In this document: in pieces, positions 1 to 8,526 of the stretch
Layout: each line of letters opens with the position of its first letter
Numbering within the stretch: position 1 is the first letter of the stretch
Assembly: GCA_022822855.1 (NCBI GenBank)
Contig: JAJDYG010000016.1
Span: 62,001 to 126,000 of the forward strand
DNA from: Dehalococcoidia bacterium
Lineage (GTDB): Bacteria; Chloroflexota; Dehalococcoidia; Bin125
Direction: 5' to 3'
Length of the DNA stretch: 64,000 nt
Translations under genes and position numbers: made by a program
Notes under the pieces: generated by a model
Told to the model about the DNA's origin: nothing
Database searches by the model: none
What the model saw: the letters and a program-made list of their open reading frames with translations, nothing else

Positions 1-1359
1 ATCGACCAGCACCAGTCCGGAAGGGCCCTCGGCGATGATGAACGTGCGGTGCAATTGGCCGACCATGCGCAGCGGCGGCAAGGCCGCTCCGCTCCCGTCG
101 GCTGCGAACGACGGCAGCGGCGCCGCTTCCGCCACGGAGCGCCGGATGTGTTCCCCCACAGGAACGGCCATGCGCGGCATCGCCGCCGCCTCGGGCGCCA
201 ACCCAGTCCCGCCGGTCGCATCCCCTGCCGCAGCGGGCCTCTCAGTCTGTAGGTCAGCGGAGCGGACGGGCGCTCTGACCGCGCCCGTCCGCAGCCGTCG
301 GGGCGAACCGCTCCGCTCACCGCTCAACGCCTCGCGGAGCGTGCGGCCGACGAGCGAGAACGCGGCCGCCGGATCGCGCAGTTTGACCTCGGTCTTGGCC
401 GGGTGGATGTTGACGTCCACGGCCTCGGGCGGCACCGTGAGCCGGGCCACGACCAGGGGAAACTCACCCGAATCCAGCCAGTCGCGATAGGCCTCCTGGA
501 CCGCGAACGAGAGCCGGCGGTCGTGGACCGGCCGGCCGTTGACGAACAGCCGGATCCGATCACGCGTGCGGCGGGCGTCGTCAGGCGCGCCCGCCAGGCC
601 GTCCAGGCCGAGTTCGGCCCGGTCTGAGCGGGCCTCGAACCAGACCGCCCGCTCAGCCGCCTGCGGGCTGAAGACCGAGCTCAGGCCCTCGCGCAGGGCC
701 GCTTCGCCGCCCAGCTCGGAAGCGGCTTGATGTTCGAGCGGCCGGCGGCCGTCCGAGCTGAGCCGCAGCGAACGCGCCGGACTGGCCAGTACGGCGTCCG
801 AGGCCACGCGCAGGATCGCCGCGCGCTCCGCCCGCGCGCCGGCCAGAAAGGCGCGCCGCGCCGGCTGTCCGGCGAACAGATCGTGGACTTCGACCGAGGT
901 CCCCACGGCGCGGGCCGCCGGACGAACGCCCGAACTCAGGCCGCGCTCGAACTCGATCAGGCTCGCGGTCCGCTCCGACCCGCTGCGCGTCGTCAGCCGC
1001 AGCCGGCCGGCGGCCGCCGCGATCGCCGGCAGCGCTTCGCCGCGAAATCCATAGCTCGACAGCCTGCCGAGATCGTCGACCCGCGCCAGCTTCGATGTCG
1101 CGTGCCGGCGGAAGGCGAGCGTCACCTGCTCGGCCGGTATGCCGCGGCCGTCGTCGTGCACGCAGATCCGCTCTCTGCCGGCCGCCTCGATCTCCACCGC
1201 GATCCGCTCCGCGCCGGCATCCAGCGCGTTCTCCAAGAGCTCCTTGAGCACTGCCGCCGGTCGCTCAATCACCTCGCCGGCCGCGATCTGGGCCGCGACC
1301 CGTTCGGGCAACTCGCGGATCGGCCGCCCGGAAGTCGACCCAGACGTCGATCCGGGCAT
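1..1359 (-). CDS. mutL: DNA mismatch repair protein MutL (3' end beyond window)
   Basis: MutL is the ATP-dependent matchmaker between MutS and downstream repair enzymes. The frame is open from an ATG at 1359 to the left edge, giving 453 residues without a stop. The N-terminal GHKL ATPase is clear: IRELPERVAAQIAAGEV, then ELLENALDAGA (motif I), DDGRGI (motif II) and the GFRGEAL motif. The last visible residues, FIIAEGPSGLVLVD, are the start of the C-terminal dimerisation domain, and the family's QHAAHER segment would follow just outside the window. It lies 11 bp downstream of mutS on the same strand, so the two form a mutS-mutL unit. Whether this MutL keeps the DQHA(X)2E(X)4E endonuclease motif cannot be judged from here. 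Confidence 0.95.
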   Translation of the reverse strand, partial: MPGSTSGSTSGRPIRELPERVAAQIAAGEVIERPAAVLKELLENALDAGAERIAVEIEAAGRERICVHDDGRGIPAEQVTLAFRRHATSKLARVDDLGRLSSYGFRGEALPAIAAAAGRLRLTTRSGSERTASLIEFERGLSSGVRPAARAVGTSVEVHDLFAGQPARRAFLAGARAERAAILRVASDAVLASPARSLRLSSDGRRPLEHQAASELGGEAALREGLSSVFSPQAAERAVWFEARSDRAELGLDGLAGAPDDARRTRDRIRLFVNGRPVHDRRLSFAVQEAYRDWLDSGEFPLVVARLTVPPEAVDVNIHPAKTEVKLRDPAAAFSLVGRTLREALSGERSGSPRRLRTGAVRAPVRSADLQTERPAAAGDATGGTGLAPEAAAMPRMAVPVGEHIRRSVAEAAPLPSFAADGSGAALPPLRMVGQLHRTFIIAEGPSGLVLVD

Positions 1360-1370
1360 CGCCGCCGAAG

Positions 1371-4142
1371 TCACGATCCCGCCTCCGCCGCCCAGCCGGT
1401 CTCTCGATCCAGCGCCCGCAGCTCCGCGCGCGCCTGGTCGCGTAATGCGTAGAGCGCCGAGATCGCCTCCAGCGGCGTGATTCCGTCGATGTCGAGAGCG
1501 GACAGATCGTGCAGAATCGGATGCGCCGGAGGCGGCATCAGCATCAATTGGGGCGCGCTGGGACCGACGTCGGAGGGAGCGGCCGGCTCGATCGTCGCGC
1601 CCCCCGCTGCGGGCGCAGAGTCCGGCCCGCGTTCCAGCTCGCCCAGGAGGCGCCGGGCGCGCTCGACCACCCCGGCCGGCAGCCCCGCCTGGGCGGCGAC
1701 CTGCACGCCGTAGGATCGATCAGCCGCACCGGGGGCGATCCGGTAGGGGAACTCGATCCCGCCGTCCTGGGTCTCTTCAACCTGCACGGCGGCGTTCGCC
1801 ACCCGGGGCAGCTCCCCGGCCAGCGCCGTGAGTTCGTGGAAGTGGGTGGCGAACAGCGTGCGCGGACCGCGCTCACGCCGATCGTGGGGCGGGAGCCCGG
1901 CACCGGCCAGCGACTCGGCCACCGCCTGGGCGATCGCGAGTCCGTCCCAGGTCGAGGTACCGCGGCCGATCTCGTCCAGCAGCACCAGCGATCGATCCGT
2001 CGCCCCGTGTAGCAGGCGCGCCGTCTCCAGCATCTCGACCATGAAGGTCGAGCGGCCCCGGGCCAGATCGTCGTGCGCCCCGACGCGCGCGAAGATCCGG
2101 TCGACCAGCCCCACCCGGGCCCGGGCGGCGGGCACGAAGGACCCGGCCTGGGCGAGGATCGCAACGAGCGCCGTCTGGCGCAGGTAGGTCGACTTGCCCG
2201 CCATGTTCGGCCCCGTGACCAGCAGAAGCTGGGGCGCGCGGCAACCGTCGTCGGCGAGGCGCAGATCGTTGGGCACGAACGCCCCCTGGGCCGCGGCCGC
2301 CTCGACGATCGGGTGGCGGCCCGCCTCGATCTCCAGCTCGCCCGAGTGCTCGAGCGCGGGCCGCGTCCAGGCCCGCTCGGCCGCTACGGCGGCCAGCGAG
2401 ACGGCCGCGTCGAGCCGGGCCAGCGCCCCCGATATCCGCCGCACCGTCTCCGCCTCGGCCACCAGCGCTCCACGCAGCCGCTCGACGCAGGCCCGTTCCG
2501 CCTCCGCCAGCCGCTCCTCGGCCGCCGCCAGTTCGCGCTCGATCCGCCCCAGCCGAGGCTCCGTGAAGCGCTCTCGATCGCGCAGCGATTGCCGCCGCTC
2601 CCAGCTCTCCGGCGCCCGGCCCGCCTGCGAGCGGGTCAGCTCAATCTGATAACCGAAGGTGCGGTGATAGCCCACTCGCAGGGCGTCGATCCCGGTTTCC
2701 TCGCGCAGCGCTCGTTCCAGCCCGGCCAGCCGCCCGCGGGCCGCCCCCGTTGCCTCGCGCTCTCGGTCGACCGCAGCGTCGACGCCCGTGCGCACGACGC
2801 CCTGGCCGAACTCGGCCGCCGGTTGCTCCTCGAGCGCCGCGGCCAGTTGCACGGCCGGCCCGGGCGGCGGACCGAGCCGTGCGGCCAGCGCCTCCAGCGC
2901 CCCCGGTTCGGGCTCTGGCGCGGACTCCGCGACGACCGCGGCCAGCTCGGCCGCGTCGACCAGGCCCCGCGCCAGCGCGGCCAGCTCCGCCGGCGGCGCC
3001 AGGCCTGAGGCGGCCCGGGCGAAGAGCCGTTCCAGGTCGGCCGAACCGCGCAACCGCGCGGCCAGCGCGCGGCGCAGGGCGGGCCGCCGCACCAGACCGT
3101 CAACCCGCTCCAGCCGCCGCTCGATCCGGCCCACGTCGAGCAAGGGCGCCGAGAGCGCCGAACGCAGCCAGCGCCTGCCCGGTCCCGAACCGCAGCGATC
3201 GACCACCCCAAGCAGCGTGCGCGGACCGGGCCCGCCTGGATCGACCGGACCCGCCTCGACCACCGACAGCGCACGCTCCGTCGCCCGATCCCACTGCAAG
3301 TGCGCCTCCGCCTCGAGCCAGCGAGGCGGCGACAGATGCGCCAAGCCGCCGCGGGCTTCGGCCGAATCGGTCTCGGCTGCCGAGGGCAGCGCGTCGCGCA
3401 GGTATCCGAGCAGCGCCCCCAAGGCGCCCAAGGCTGCATTGTCCGGCCCCAGTCCGAAAGCCGCCGGCGGCGCATCGTACTGGGCCCGCAGCGACCGCTC
3501 GGCCGAGTCCGCGCGAAACTCGAAGGCCGGACGCCGGCTCAGGGACAGATCCAGGGTCAGTTCCACAGGCGGCGGCTCGGCCTCGTCCGGGACGAGCAGT
3601 TCGCGTGCCCCCAGCCGGTCGAGCAGATCGCGGGCGCGCTGCCAGAGCGCCGCCTCGTCCTCCCGATCCGCCTCCAGGGACGCGATATGGCAGGCCCCGG
3701 TCGTGATATCCGCGGCGGCGACGCCGAGCCGCAGCGTCCTCCGCTCGCGTCGCGCCAGGACGGCCGCGCAGGCCGCCGCCTCGCCCGACTCCAGCAGCGA
3801 CGGCTCCAGGGCGGTGCCCGGCGAAACCACCCGCACCACGCCGCGCTTGACCAGACCCTTCGCCGCCCCGGGCGGTTCGAGCTGCTCGCAGATCGCGACC
3901 CGGTGACCGCGGCCCACCAGCCGGGCCAGGTGCTGTTCGACCGAGCGTACGGGCACGCCGGCCAGCGGCGAACGCAGACCGCTGCCCATCGGCTTGGAAG
4001 TCAGCGCGATATCAAGCTCAGAGGCGACCAGCCTGGCGTCCTCGTCGAAGGTCTCGTAGAAGTCGCCGAGGCGGAACAGCAGGATCGCGTCGGGATAACG
4101 CGCCTTGAGATCCAGATACTGCCGCCGAACCGGTGTCACCAT
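1371..4142 (-). CDS. mutS: DNA mismatch repair protein MutS
   Basis: MutS recognises mismatches and small loops and passes the signal to MutL. The protein is about 923 residues, slightly long for MutS1. It begins with the mismatch-binding domain containing the Phe-X-Glu reader (GDFYETF). The C-terminal ABC-type ATPase has Walker A GPNMAGKST, Walker B LVLLDEIGRGTSTWDG and the ATHFHEL switch. I prefer the ATG at 4142 because MVTPVRRQYLDLK matches usual MutS N-termini; a GTG at 4148 in the same frame is the alternative. mutL follows 11 bp downstream. A perfect 6-4-6 dyad lies just upstream of the start. Confidence 0.97.
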   Translation of the reverse strand: MVTPVRRQYLDLKARYPDAILLFRLGDFYETFDEDARLVASELDIALTSKPMGSGLRSPLAGVPVRSVEQHLARLVGRGHRVAICEQLEPPGAAKGLVKRGVVRVVSPGTALEPSLLESGEAAACAAVLARRERRTLRLGVAAADITTGACHIASLEADREDEAALWQRARDLLDRLGARELLVPDEAEPPPVELTLDLSLSRRPAFEFRADSAERSLRAQYDAPPAAFGLGPDNAALGALGALLGYLRDALPSAAETDSAEARGGLAHLSPPRWLEAEAHLQWDRATERALSVVEAGPVDPGGPGPRTLLGVVDRCGSGPGRRWLRSALSAPLLDVGRIERRLERVDGLVRRPALRRALAARLRGSADLERLFARAASGLAPPAELAALARGLVDAAELAAVVAESAPEPEPGALEALAARLGPPPGPAVQLAAALEEQPAAEFGQGVVRTGVDAAVDREREATGAARGRLAGLERALREETGIDALRVGYHRTFGYQIELTRSQAGRAPESWERRQSLRDRERFTEPRLGRIERELAAAEERLAEAERACVERLRGALVAEAETVRRISGALARLDAAVSLAAVAAERAWTRPALEHSGELEIEAGRHPIVEAAAAQGAFVPNDLRLADDGCRAPQLLLVTGPNMAGKSTYLRQTALVAILAQAGSFVPAARARVGLVDRIFARVGAHDDLARGRSTFMVEMLETARLLHGATDRSLVLLDEIGRGTSTWDGLAIAQAVAESLAGAGLPPHDRRERGPRTLFATHFHELTALAGELPRVANAAVQVEETQDGGIEFPYRIAPGAADRSYGVQVAAQAGLPAGVVERARRLLGELERGPDSAPAAGGATIEPAAPSDVGPSAPQLMLMPPPAHPILHDLSALDIDGITPLEAISALYALRDQARAELRALDRETGWAAEAGS

Positions 4143-4152
4143 GACCACATCT

Positions 4153-4168
4153 TACACGTTACCGTGTA
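4153..4168. promoter_or_regulatory. Perfect inverted repeat directly upstream of mutS
   Basis: TACACGTTACCGTGTA is a perfect 6-bp inverted repeat with a 4-bp spacer. It ends 5 to 11 bp before the possible mutS start codons, so it overlaps the ribosome-binding region. It could be an operator for a dimeric repressor or a small mRNA hairpin over the start. No regulator is assigned. Confidence 0.4.
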
Positions 4169-4314
4169 TCCTCGCTGCTAGGTTATGAGTCAACTGCTCA
4201 GGCAGTTTATCAATAACAGGCCGCGCGGCGGGGACGTCGGGCCGTCAGGTGGATGATGTGTGGGCAGCGCGTGGACAACTGCTACACGTACGGAACGGGT
4301 CGGAGCCAGATGGG

Positions 4315-6270
4315 CTAGATCACCGAGAGCGTAGCCGCAAATCGGTCCTCAACCCGGATCGACTCCGGCGCGACCTCGCGGCAGACGTCGCAATGGATAC
4401 AGCTCGGCGCGTGAATCTGCCAGTCGCCCAGCGCCTCTGCGGCGTCCTCACCGGCATCGCCGTCGGACTCATCGGCGTCGCCGGGTTCGAGCGGCGCGCG
4501 GCTGATGCATGACGTCGGGCAGAGTTCCGCTGCCTGCTCGAGCCGCGGATCCGATTGATCGGTGATCAGGTAGCGGGTCAGGCCCGGTGCGACGCGGGCC
4601 GGGTCGCGCTTGTCCGCAATGTGCGTGTCCAGCTCGTCGCGGAAGTAGTTGACCAGCCCGCGCACGGCGTAGGGCGTGAACTGGCCGTGCAGGCAGTTGG
4701 CGTTCTGCAGCGTCTTGTCGATCACCCCGATCCGCTCGAGGTCCTCCTCGCGGCCGTCGCCGTGCATGATCCGCTCCAGCACCTCGACCAGGCGCTGCGA
4801 GCCGCCGTGACAGGTCGTGCAGCGGCCGCAGGATTCGTCTTCGCAGAACTCGGAGAAGTACTTGGTCAGATCGACCGCCGAGGCGCGCTCGTCGAACAGG
4901 ATCAGACCGCCCGAGCCGAGCAGCACGCCGCGTTCGGTGAAGGGCGGGCGTTCCAGCCTGAGTCCCAGGTCGGAGGCCGGCAGGAGACCGCCCAGCGGGC
5001 CGCCCGGCTGGATGCCCTTGGGCGTGTGCCCGTCCGGCGGGCCGCCGCCGCAGCCGAGCAGGAGATCGTCCATGCCCATCCCGAAGGGCACCTCGAGGAT
5101 GCCCGGGCGCTCGAGCGAGCCCGAGATCGAGAACATTTTGGTGCCCGGATCGGACTCGGTCCCGAACTGCCGATACCAGGCGTCGCCGTGCTGGATGATC
5201 AGGGGCACGTTGGCGTAGGTCTCGGTGTTGTTGACGTTGGAGGGCTCGGAGAAGACGCCCTTCTGAGCGGGGAAGGGCGGGCGAATCTTGGGCATCCCGC
5301 GGATTCCCTCGACCGAGGCGATCAGCCCGGTCTCCTCCCCACAGACGTACGATCCGGCCCCGCGCGTGATCTCGAGGTCGAAATCGAAGCCGGAGCCGAA
5401 GATGTTCTCGCCCAGCACGCCGCGTTCGCGCGCCTGCGCGAGCGCCAGCTCCATCCGGGCGATCGAGAGCGGATACTCGTCGCGGATGTAGATGAATCCG
5501 TAGTCCGAGCCGGTCGCCTTACCCGCGATCGCCATGCCCTCGATCACGAGGTGAGGGTCCGATTCCATCAGCACCCGGTTGACGAACGCGCCCGGGTCGC
5601 CCTCGTCCGCGTTACAGACCAGGTACTTGGTCGGTCCGGGCGCGCCCAGCAGGAACTTCCACTTCTGCCCGGCCGGGAACCCGCCGCCGCCTCTGCCGCC
5701 CACGCCCGCCGCCAGCACCAGATCGCAGATCGCCATCGGATCCATCGTCACGGCGCGGTCCAGCGCCTCGTAGGCGCCTTCCGCGATCGCTTCGTCGATC
5801 GATTCCGGGTCGATCACGCCCATCACCCGCATCAGCCGCCGCTCCTGCGGACCCCAGAAGGGATGATCGGCCAGCGCAGGCACGCCTGCGGTCGGGGTGC
5901 GCGCGCCGATGAGCCACTGCGCCGCGTCCTCGGCCGGATTGTCGCCCAGCGCGGCGGAGAGAAACTCCGCCGCCTGCTCGGGCCGCACCGGTCCGTAGAC
6001 GACCGCTCCGCCGCCCGCGGCCGCCGCCGAGAGATCTGGACGTTCAACCTCGACCACCGGCTCCAGCCAGGACAGGCCCAGGGTGCCGACCCGCATCAGC
6101 TCGGCCTCGTGCTCCGCGGCCAGCGGCTCGAGCGCCTCCCAGAGCCGATCCGCCTCGGCCGCGATCGAGGAGGTCGACAGGTCGACGCGGACCAGCGGCC
6201 GCGACGGCGACCGACGCGGCGCGGCGCTCAGTTCCGCCGCTTCGCGGAGTTCTTCGTATGCGCTGCTCAT
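4315..6270 (-). CDS. NuoF-like NADH dehydrogenase flavoprotein with ferredoxin tail
   Basis: This is a soluble NADH-oxidising subunit of the NuoF/HoxF/FdsB family, 651 residues. Residues about 25-110 have the thioredoxin-like fold seen at the N-terminus of FdsB/HndC proteins, but no cysteine occurs before C182, so this domain cannot hold its usual 2Fe-2S cluster. The core has the FMN/NADH site (GGRGGGGFPAGQKW, then CNADEGDPGAF), an SLBB region and the N3 4Fe-4S ligands (ESCGRCTTC). The last 90 residues form an extra iron-sulfur domain with LCPTSC followed by CIHCDVCREVAP. That pattern resembles the ferredoxin part of ETF-ubiquinone oxidoreductase and FixX rather than a 2[4Fe-4S] ferredoxin. 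Its start overlaps the stop of the NuoE-like gene (TGATG), so the two are probably coupled. No other complex I gene is nearby, so it probably serves a separate NAD-linked redox enzyme. Confidence 0.9.
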   Translation of the reverse strand: MSSAYEELREAAELSAAPRRSPSRPLVRVDLSTSSIAAEADRLWEALEPLAAEHEAELMRVGTLGLSWLEPVVEVERPDLSAAAAGGGAVVYGPVRPEQAAEFLSAALGDNPAEDAAQWLIGARTPTAGVPALADHPFWGPQERRLMRVMGVIDPESIDEAIAEGAYEALDRAVTMDPMAICDLVLAAGVGGRGGGGFPAGQKWKFLLGAPGPTKYLVCNADEGDPGAFVNRVLMESDPHLVIEGMAIAGKATGSDYGFIYIRDEYPLSIARMELALAQARERGVLGENIFGSGFDFDLEITRGAGSYVCGEETGLIASVEGIRGMPKIRPPFPAQKGVFSEPSNVNNTETYANVPLIIQHGDAWYRQFGTESDPGTKMFSISGSLERPGILEVPFGMGMDDLLLGCGGGPPDGHTPKGIQPGGPLGGLLPASDLGLRLERPPFTERGVLLGSGGLILFDERASAVDLTKYFSEFCEDESCGRCTTCHGGSQRLVEVLERIMHGDGREEDLERIGVIDKTLQNANCLHGQFTPYAVRGLVNYFRDELDTHIADKRDPARVAPGLTRYLITDQSDPRLEQAAELCPTSCISRAPLEPGDADESDGDAGEDAAEALGDWQIHAPSCIHCDVCREVAPESIRVEDRFAATLSVI

Positions 6271-6839
6271 CAGCCCGTCCCCTCCACCGACCCGTCAAGC
6301 CCGTGCTCCGAGCCGTAGGTCGCCTCGGCCTCAAGGAACGTCGCCGGCGCGATCTTGATCGGCCGTTCGGGCCACTCGATCGGGTCGTCGCCCGCCTTCA
6401 GCCCGCGCGCCAGCTTGACCGTGTCGACCATCGACAGGGGGCCGACCACGCGGCCGTTGACCCAGACCATCGGCGCCTTCTCGCAGGTGCCGTTGCACTG
6501 GCCCAGCCAGAGGCCCAGCTCGTCGTCGGGCGTGTTCTCGCCCAGGCGGCAACCGAACTCGGCCTCGAAGATGCGCCGCACGCGGTCGCCGCCGACCACC
6601 CGGCAGGAGGGACCCGAACACCAGGTGACCAGGGTCTTGGGCGGCGGCGAGTGGCGGAACTCGGCATAGAACGTCGCCGGGCCGTAGACCTGCGCCTCAG
6701 AGACGCGCAGGTGACGCGCGATTAGCCGGATCGCGTCGCGCGAAATCCAGCCCAACTCCTCCTGGGCCAGGTGCAGCGCGCGCAGCATCTCGCCCTGTTC
6801 ACGCGGCAACTGCTGCAGCAACCCGGCAAAGCGTTCCAT
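6270..6839 (-). CDS. NuoE-like 2Fe-2S thioredoxin-fold subunit
   Basis: This 189-residue protein belongs to the NuoE/HoxE/FdsG family, which passes electrons between the FMN flavoprotein and other centres through one 2Fe-2S cluster. The N-terminal helical part (LHLAQEELGWIS...IARHLRVSEAQVYGPATFY) is typical. The four cluster cysteines are present as CSGPSC and, about 40 residues later, CNGTC. It lies immediately upstream of the NuoF-like gene with a one-base overlap. A NuoE/NuoF pair without NuoG is usual in NAD-dependent formate dehydrogenases, soluble hydrogenases and bifurcating enzymes; the partner here is unknown. Confidence 0.92.
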   Translation of the reverse strand: MERFAGLLQQLPREQGEMLRALHLAQEELGWISRDAIRLIARHLRVSEAQVYGPATFYAEFRHSPPPKTLVTWCSGPSCRVVGGDRVRRIFEAEFGCRLGENTPDDELGLWLGQCNGTCEKAPMVWVNGRVVGPLSMVDTVKLARGLKAGDDPIEWPERPIKIAPATFLEAEATYGSEHGLDGSVEGTG

Positions 6840-6983
6840 CCCGGCTCCCGTCCACCAGATCGTCGGTCGGTGCGCACTCAGCCCATGCTATCCGCGCCCC
6901 CGATAGCGGACAAGCCGAGGTCGCGCCGGCTATGCGGGTCAGACCCGTGCAGATGCCTCAGAACTGCGCGAAGGGGATGGGCG

Positions 6984-7904
6984 TCAGGCGTTGTAGTTGA
7001 GCCGCAGCCCCCGGCGCGGCCACTCGCAGGAAATCAGCCGGCCCGTGGTCGAGAGCGTGATGTAGGCCGTACGCATCTCCGCGCCGCCGAAGCAGATGTT
7101 GGTCGTCAGCGGATCGTCGCCGACCGCCACGTGCTCCACCTCGCCCGAGCCCGGGTCAATCACCGTGATCCCGCCCGGACCGATCGTGGCTACGCAGACC
7201 TTGCCCGACTCCTCCACGGCGAGCGAGTCGAACAGCGTGTAGCCGCCGGCGTTGGCCATGAACGAGTTGAAGCCGGCCGCCGCGTTGTCCGAGGCCAGCA
7301 CGCCGGGCTCGGCGATCTCCCAGCCGAACAGCCGGCCGGTCGGCGTCTCGGCGACGTAGACGCGCGTGTCGCCCGGCGCCAGCCCGACTCCGTTGGCCCC
7401 GCCGGGAATCGGGAAGACGGCGCGCGAGATATGACTGCCGTCGGTCCTGGCGTAGTAGAGCGCGCCCAGATCGCGGTCGAACTCGCGGTTCTTGCCCAGG
7501 TCGGAGAACCAGAACCCGCCGGCTGAATCGAAGACGATGTCGTTCGGCCCCTTGAGCGGGATCCCGTCGCACTCCGTGTAGACCGTCTCGACCGCGCCGG
7601 TCTCGATGTTGACGCGCTGGATCGATCCCGACGTGTAGTCGCTCGCCTGGCCGGCGGGCAGCAGGCGGCCGCCCGAGCGGTTCCATTCGAACCCGCCGTT
7701 GTTCGTGATCCAGATATGTCCGTCCGGCCCCACGGCCGCGCCGTTTGGGCCGCCGCCGGTCTCGGCTACGACCTCGACCCGGCCGTCCGTCGTCACCCGC
7801 GAGAGCGTCCCGCGCGCGATTTCGGTCAGCAGCACCGATCCATCGTCCATCGCGATCGGCCCCTCGGGAAACTCCAGCCCCGAAGCCAGCTCCACGAAAT
7901 CCAT
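6984..7904 (-). CDS. SMP-30/gluconolactonase family beta-propeller
   Basis: The 306-residue protein matches the SMP-30/Gluconolactonase/LRE-like region, a six-bladed propeller that hydrolyses sugar or other lactones with a divalent metal. Recognisable parts are GLEFPEGPI with the metal-binding Glu, GGGPNGAAVGPDGHIWITNNGG, GPNDIVFDSAGGFWFSD and GANGVGLAPGDTRVYVAET. I chose the ATG at 7904, which has GGAGAGAAG about six bases upstream, over an in-frame TTG three bases earlier. No signal peptide is seen, so it is probably cytoplasmic. Its substrate is not evident; nearby dehydrogenase and dienelactone hydrolase genes fit catabolism of cyclic esters. Confidence 0.9.
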   Translation of the reverse strand: MDFVELASGLEFPEGPIAMDDGSVLLTEIARGTLSRVTTDGRVEVVAETGGGPNGAAVGPDGHIWITNNGGFEWNRSGGRLLPAGQASDYTSGSIQRVNIETGAVETVYTECDGIPLKGPNDIVFDSAGGFWFSDLGKNREFDRDLGALYYARTDGSHISRAVFPIPGGANGVGLAPGDTRVYVAETPTGRLFGWEIAEPGVLASDNAAAGFNSFMANAGGYTLFDSLAVEESGKVCVATIGPGGITVIDPGSGEVEHVAVGDDPLTTNICFGGAEMRTAYITLSTTGRLISCEWPRRGLRLNYNA

Positions 7905-7952
7905 CAATGTCTTCTCTCCAGAAGGCCCAACCGGCGCGTTCCTGCGCCGATC

Positions 7953-8342
7953 CTAGTCGCTCGCGGCGGCCAGGGTCTTCAGATAGTACGTGCGCTGCTC
8001 GCGCGGGCCGATGATGTGGTCGATTCGGAGCGCCAGCTGCGCCTCGTGCGGCATGCGCAGCACGACCTGCGGATTGGTCCGCAAGAGCGGCTCGAGCGCG
8101 CCCGGCGGTTCGACCTGGCTGACCTCGACCGCGTACGTGTGCTCGGGCAACGAGGCGGGACGCGGCCGGACCATCGCCCTGGCCAGCAGCGCGCCGGAGG
8201 GCGTCAGAATCGTGCAGGCCACCGGCACGGCGATCGGCGCCTGGGCCTGGCCTAGAGCGTGACCAGTCGCCCGAGCCGCGGCATCTTCCTCGATCAGCAG
8301 GGAGCGCGCCGCCAACGGCGACGCCACAGACGTCGTAACCAT
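7953..8342 (-). CDS. Hypothetical protein, 129 residues
   Basis: I do not recognise the family. The frame uses GC-rich third positions like its neighbours and starts at an ATG at 8342. It ends about 50 bp upstream of the SMP-30 start on the same strand, so the two may be co-transcribed. The sequence is a mixed alpha/beta soluble protein with no signal peptide, no membrane segment and no cysteine cluster. Its C-terminal half contains RIDHIIGPREQRTYYLKTL. It is divergent from the SDR gene at 8527. Confidence 0.6.
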   Translation of the reverse strand: MVTTSVASPLAARSLLIEEDAAARATGHALGQAQAPIAVPVACTILTPSGALLARAMVRPRPASLPEHTYAVEVSQVEPPGALEPLLRTNPQVVLRMPHEAQLALRIDHIIGPREQRTYYLKTLAAASD

Positions 8343-8458
8343 CAAACCCTCGCTTCAGGAGATCCGCCCGTCCAACCACCACTACCGCTTTAGCAAGCAT
8401 TCCGCCGTTCCGTCAAGTCGCCGCGCATCCGCGCGGTCGGGTCGGCGGCCTCATCCCA

Positions 8459-8487
8459 TTGGTCGCCTCAAGACCGCCTTGTATTCT
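8459..8487 (+). promoter_or_regulatory. Candidate sigma-70-type promoter for the SDR gene
   Basis: TTGGTC (8459-8464) and TATTCT (8482-8487) are separated by exactly 17 bp. They lie about 40 bp upstream of the SDR start codon, in the gap between divergent genes. The match to the consensus is moderate and no transcript evidence is available. Confidence 0.4.
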
Positions 8488-8526
8488 GCCTCCAGACAGA
8501 CTCACTCCCAGAAAGGACCCCAACGC

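Noticed and set aside
4555..6318. 587-residue open frame on the plus strand
   Set aside because: It is antisense to the NuoF-like gene, has an arginine- and glycine-rich composition typical of shadow frames in GC-rich DNA, and no recognisable domain.
7156..8400. 414-residue open frame on the minus strand
   Set aside because: It overlaps the SMP-30 gene and the 129-residue gene in another frame and has a low-complexity Arg/Gly/Asp-rich composition.
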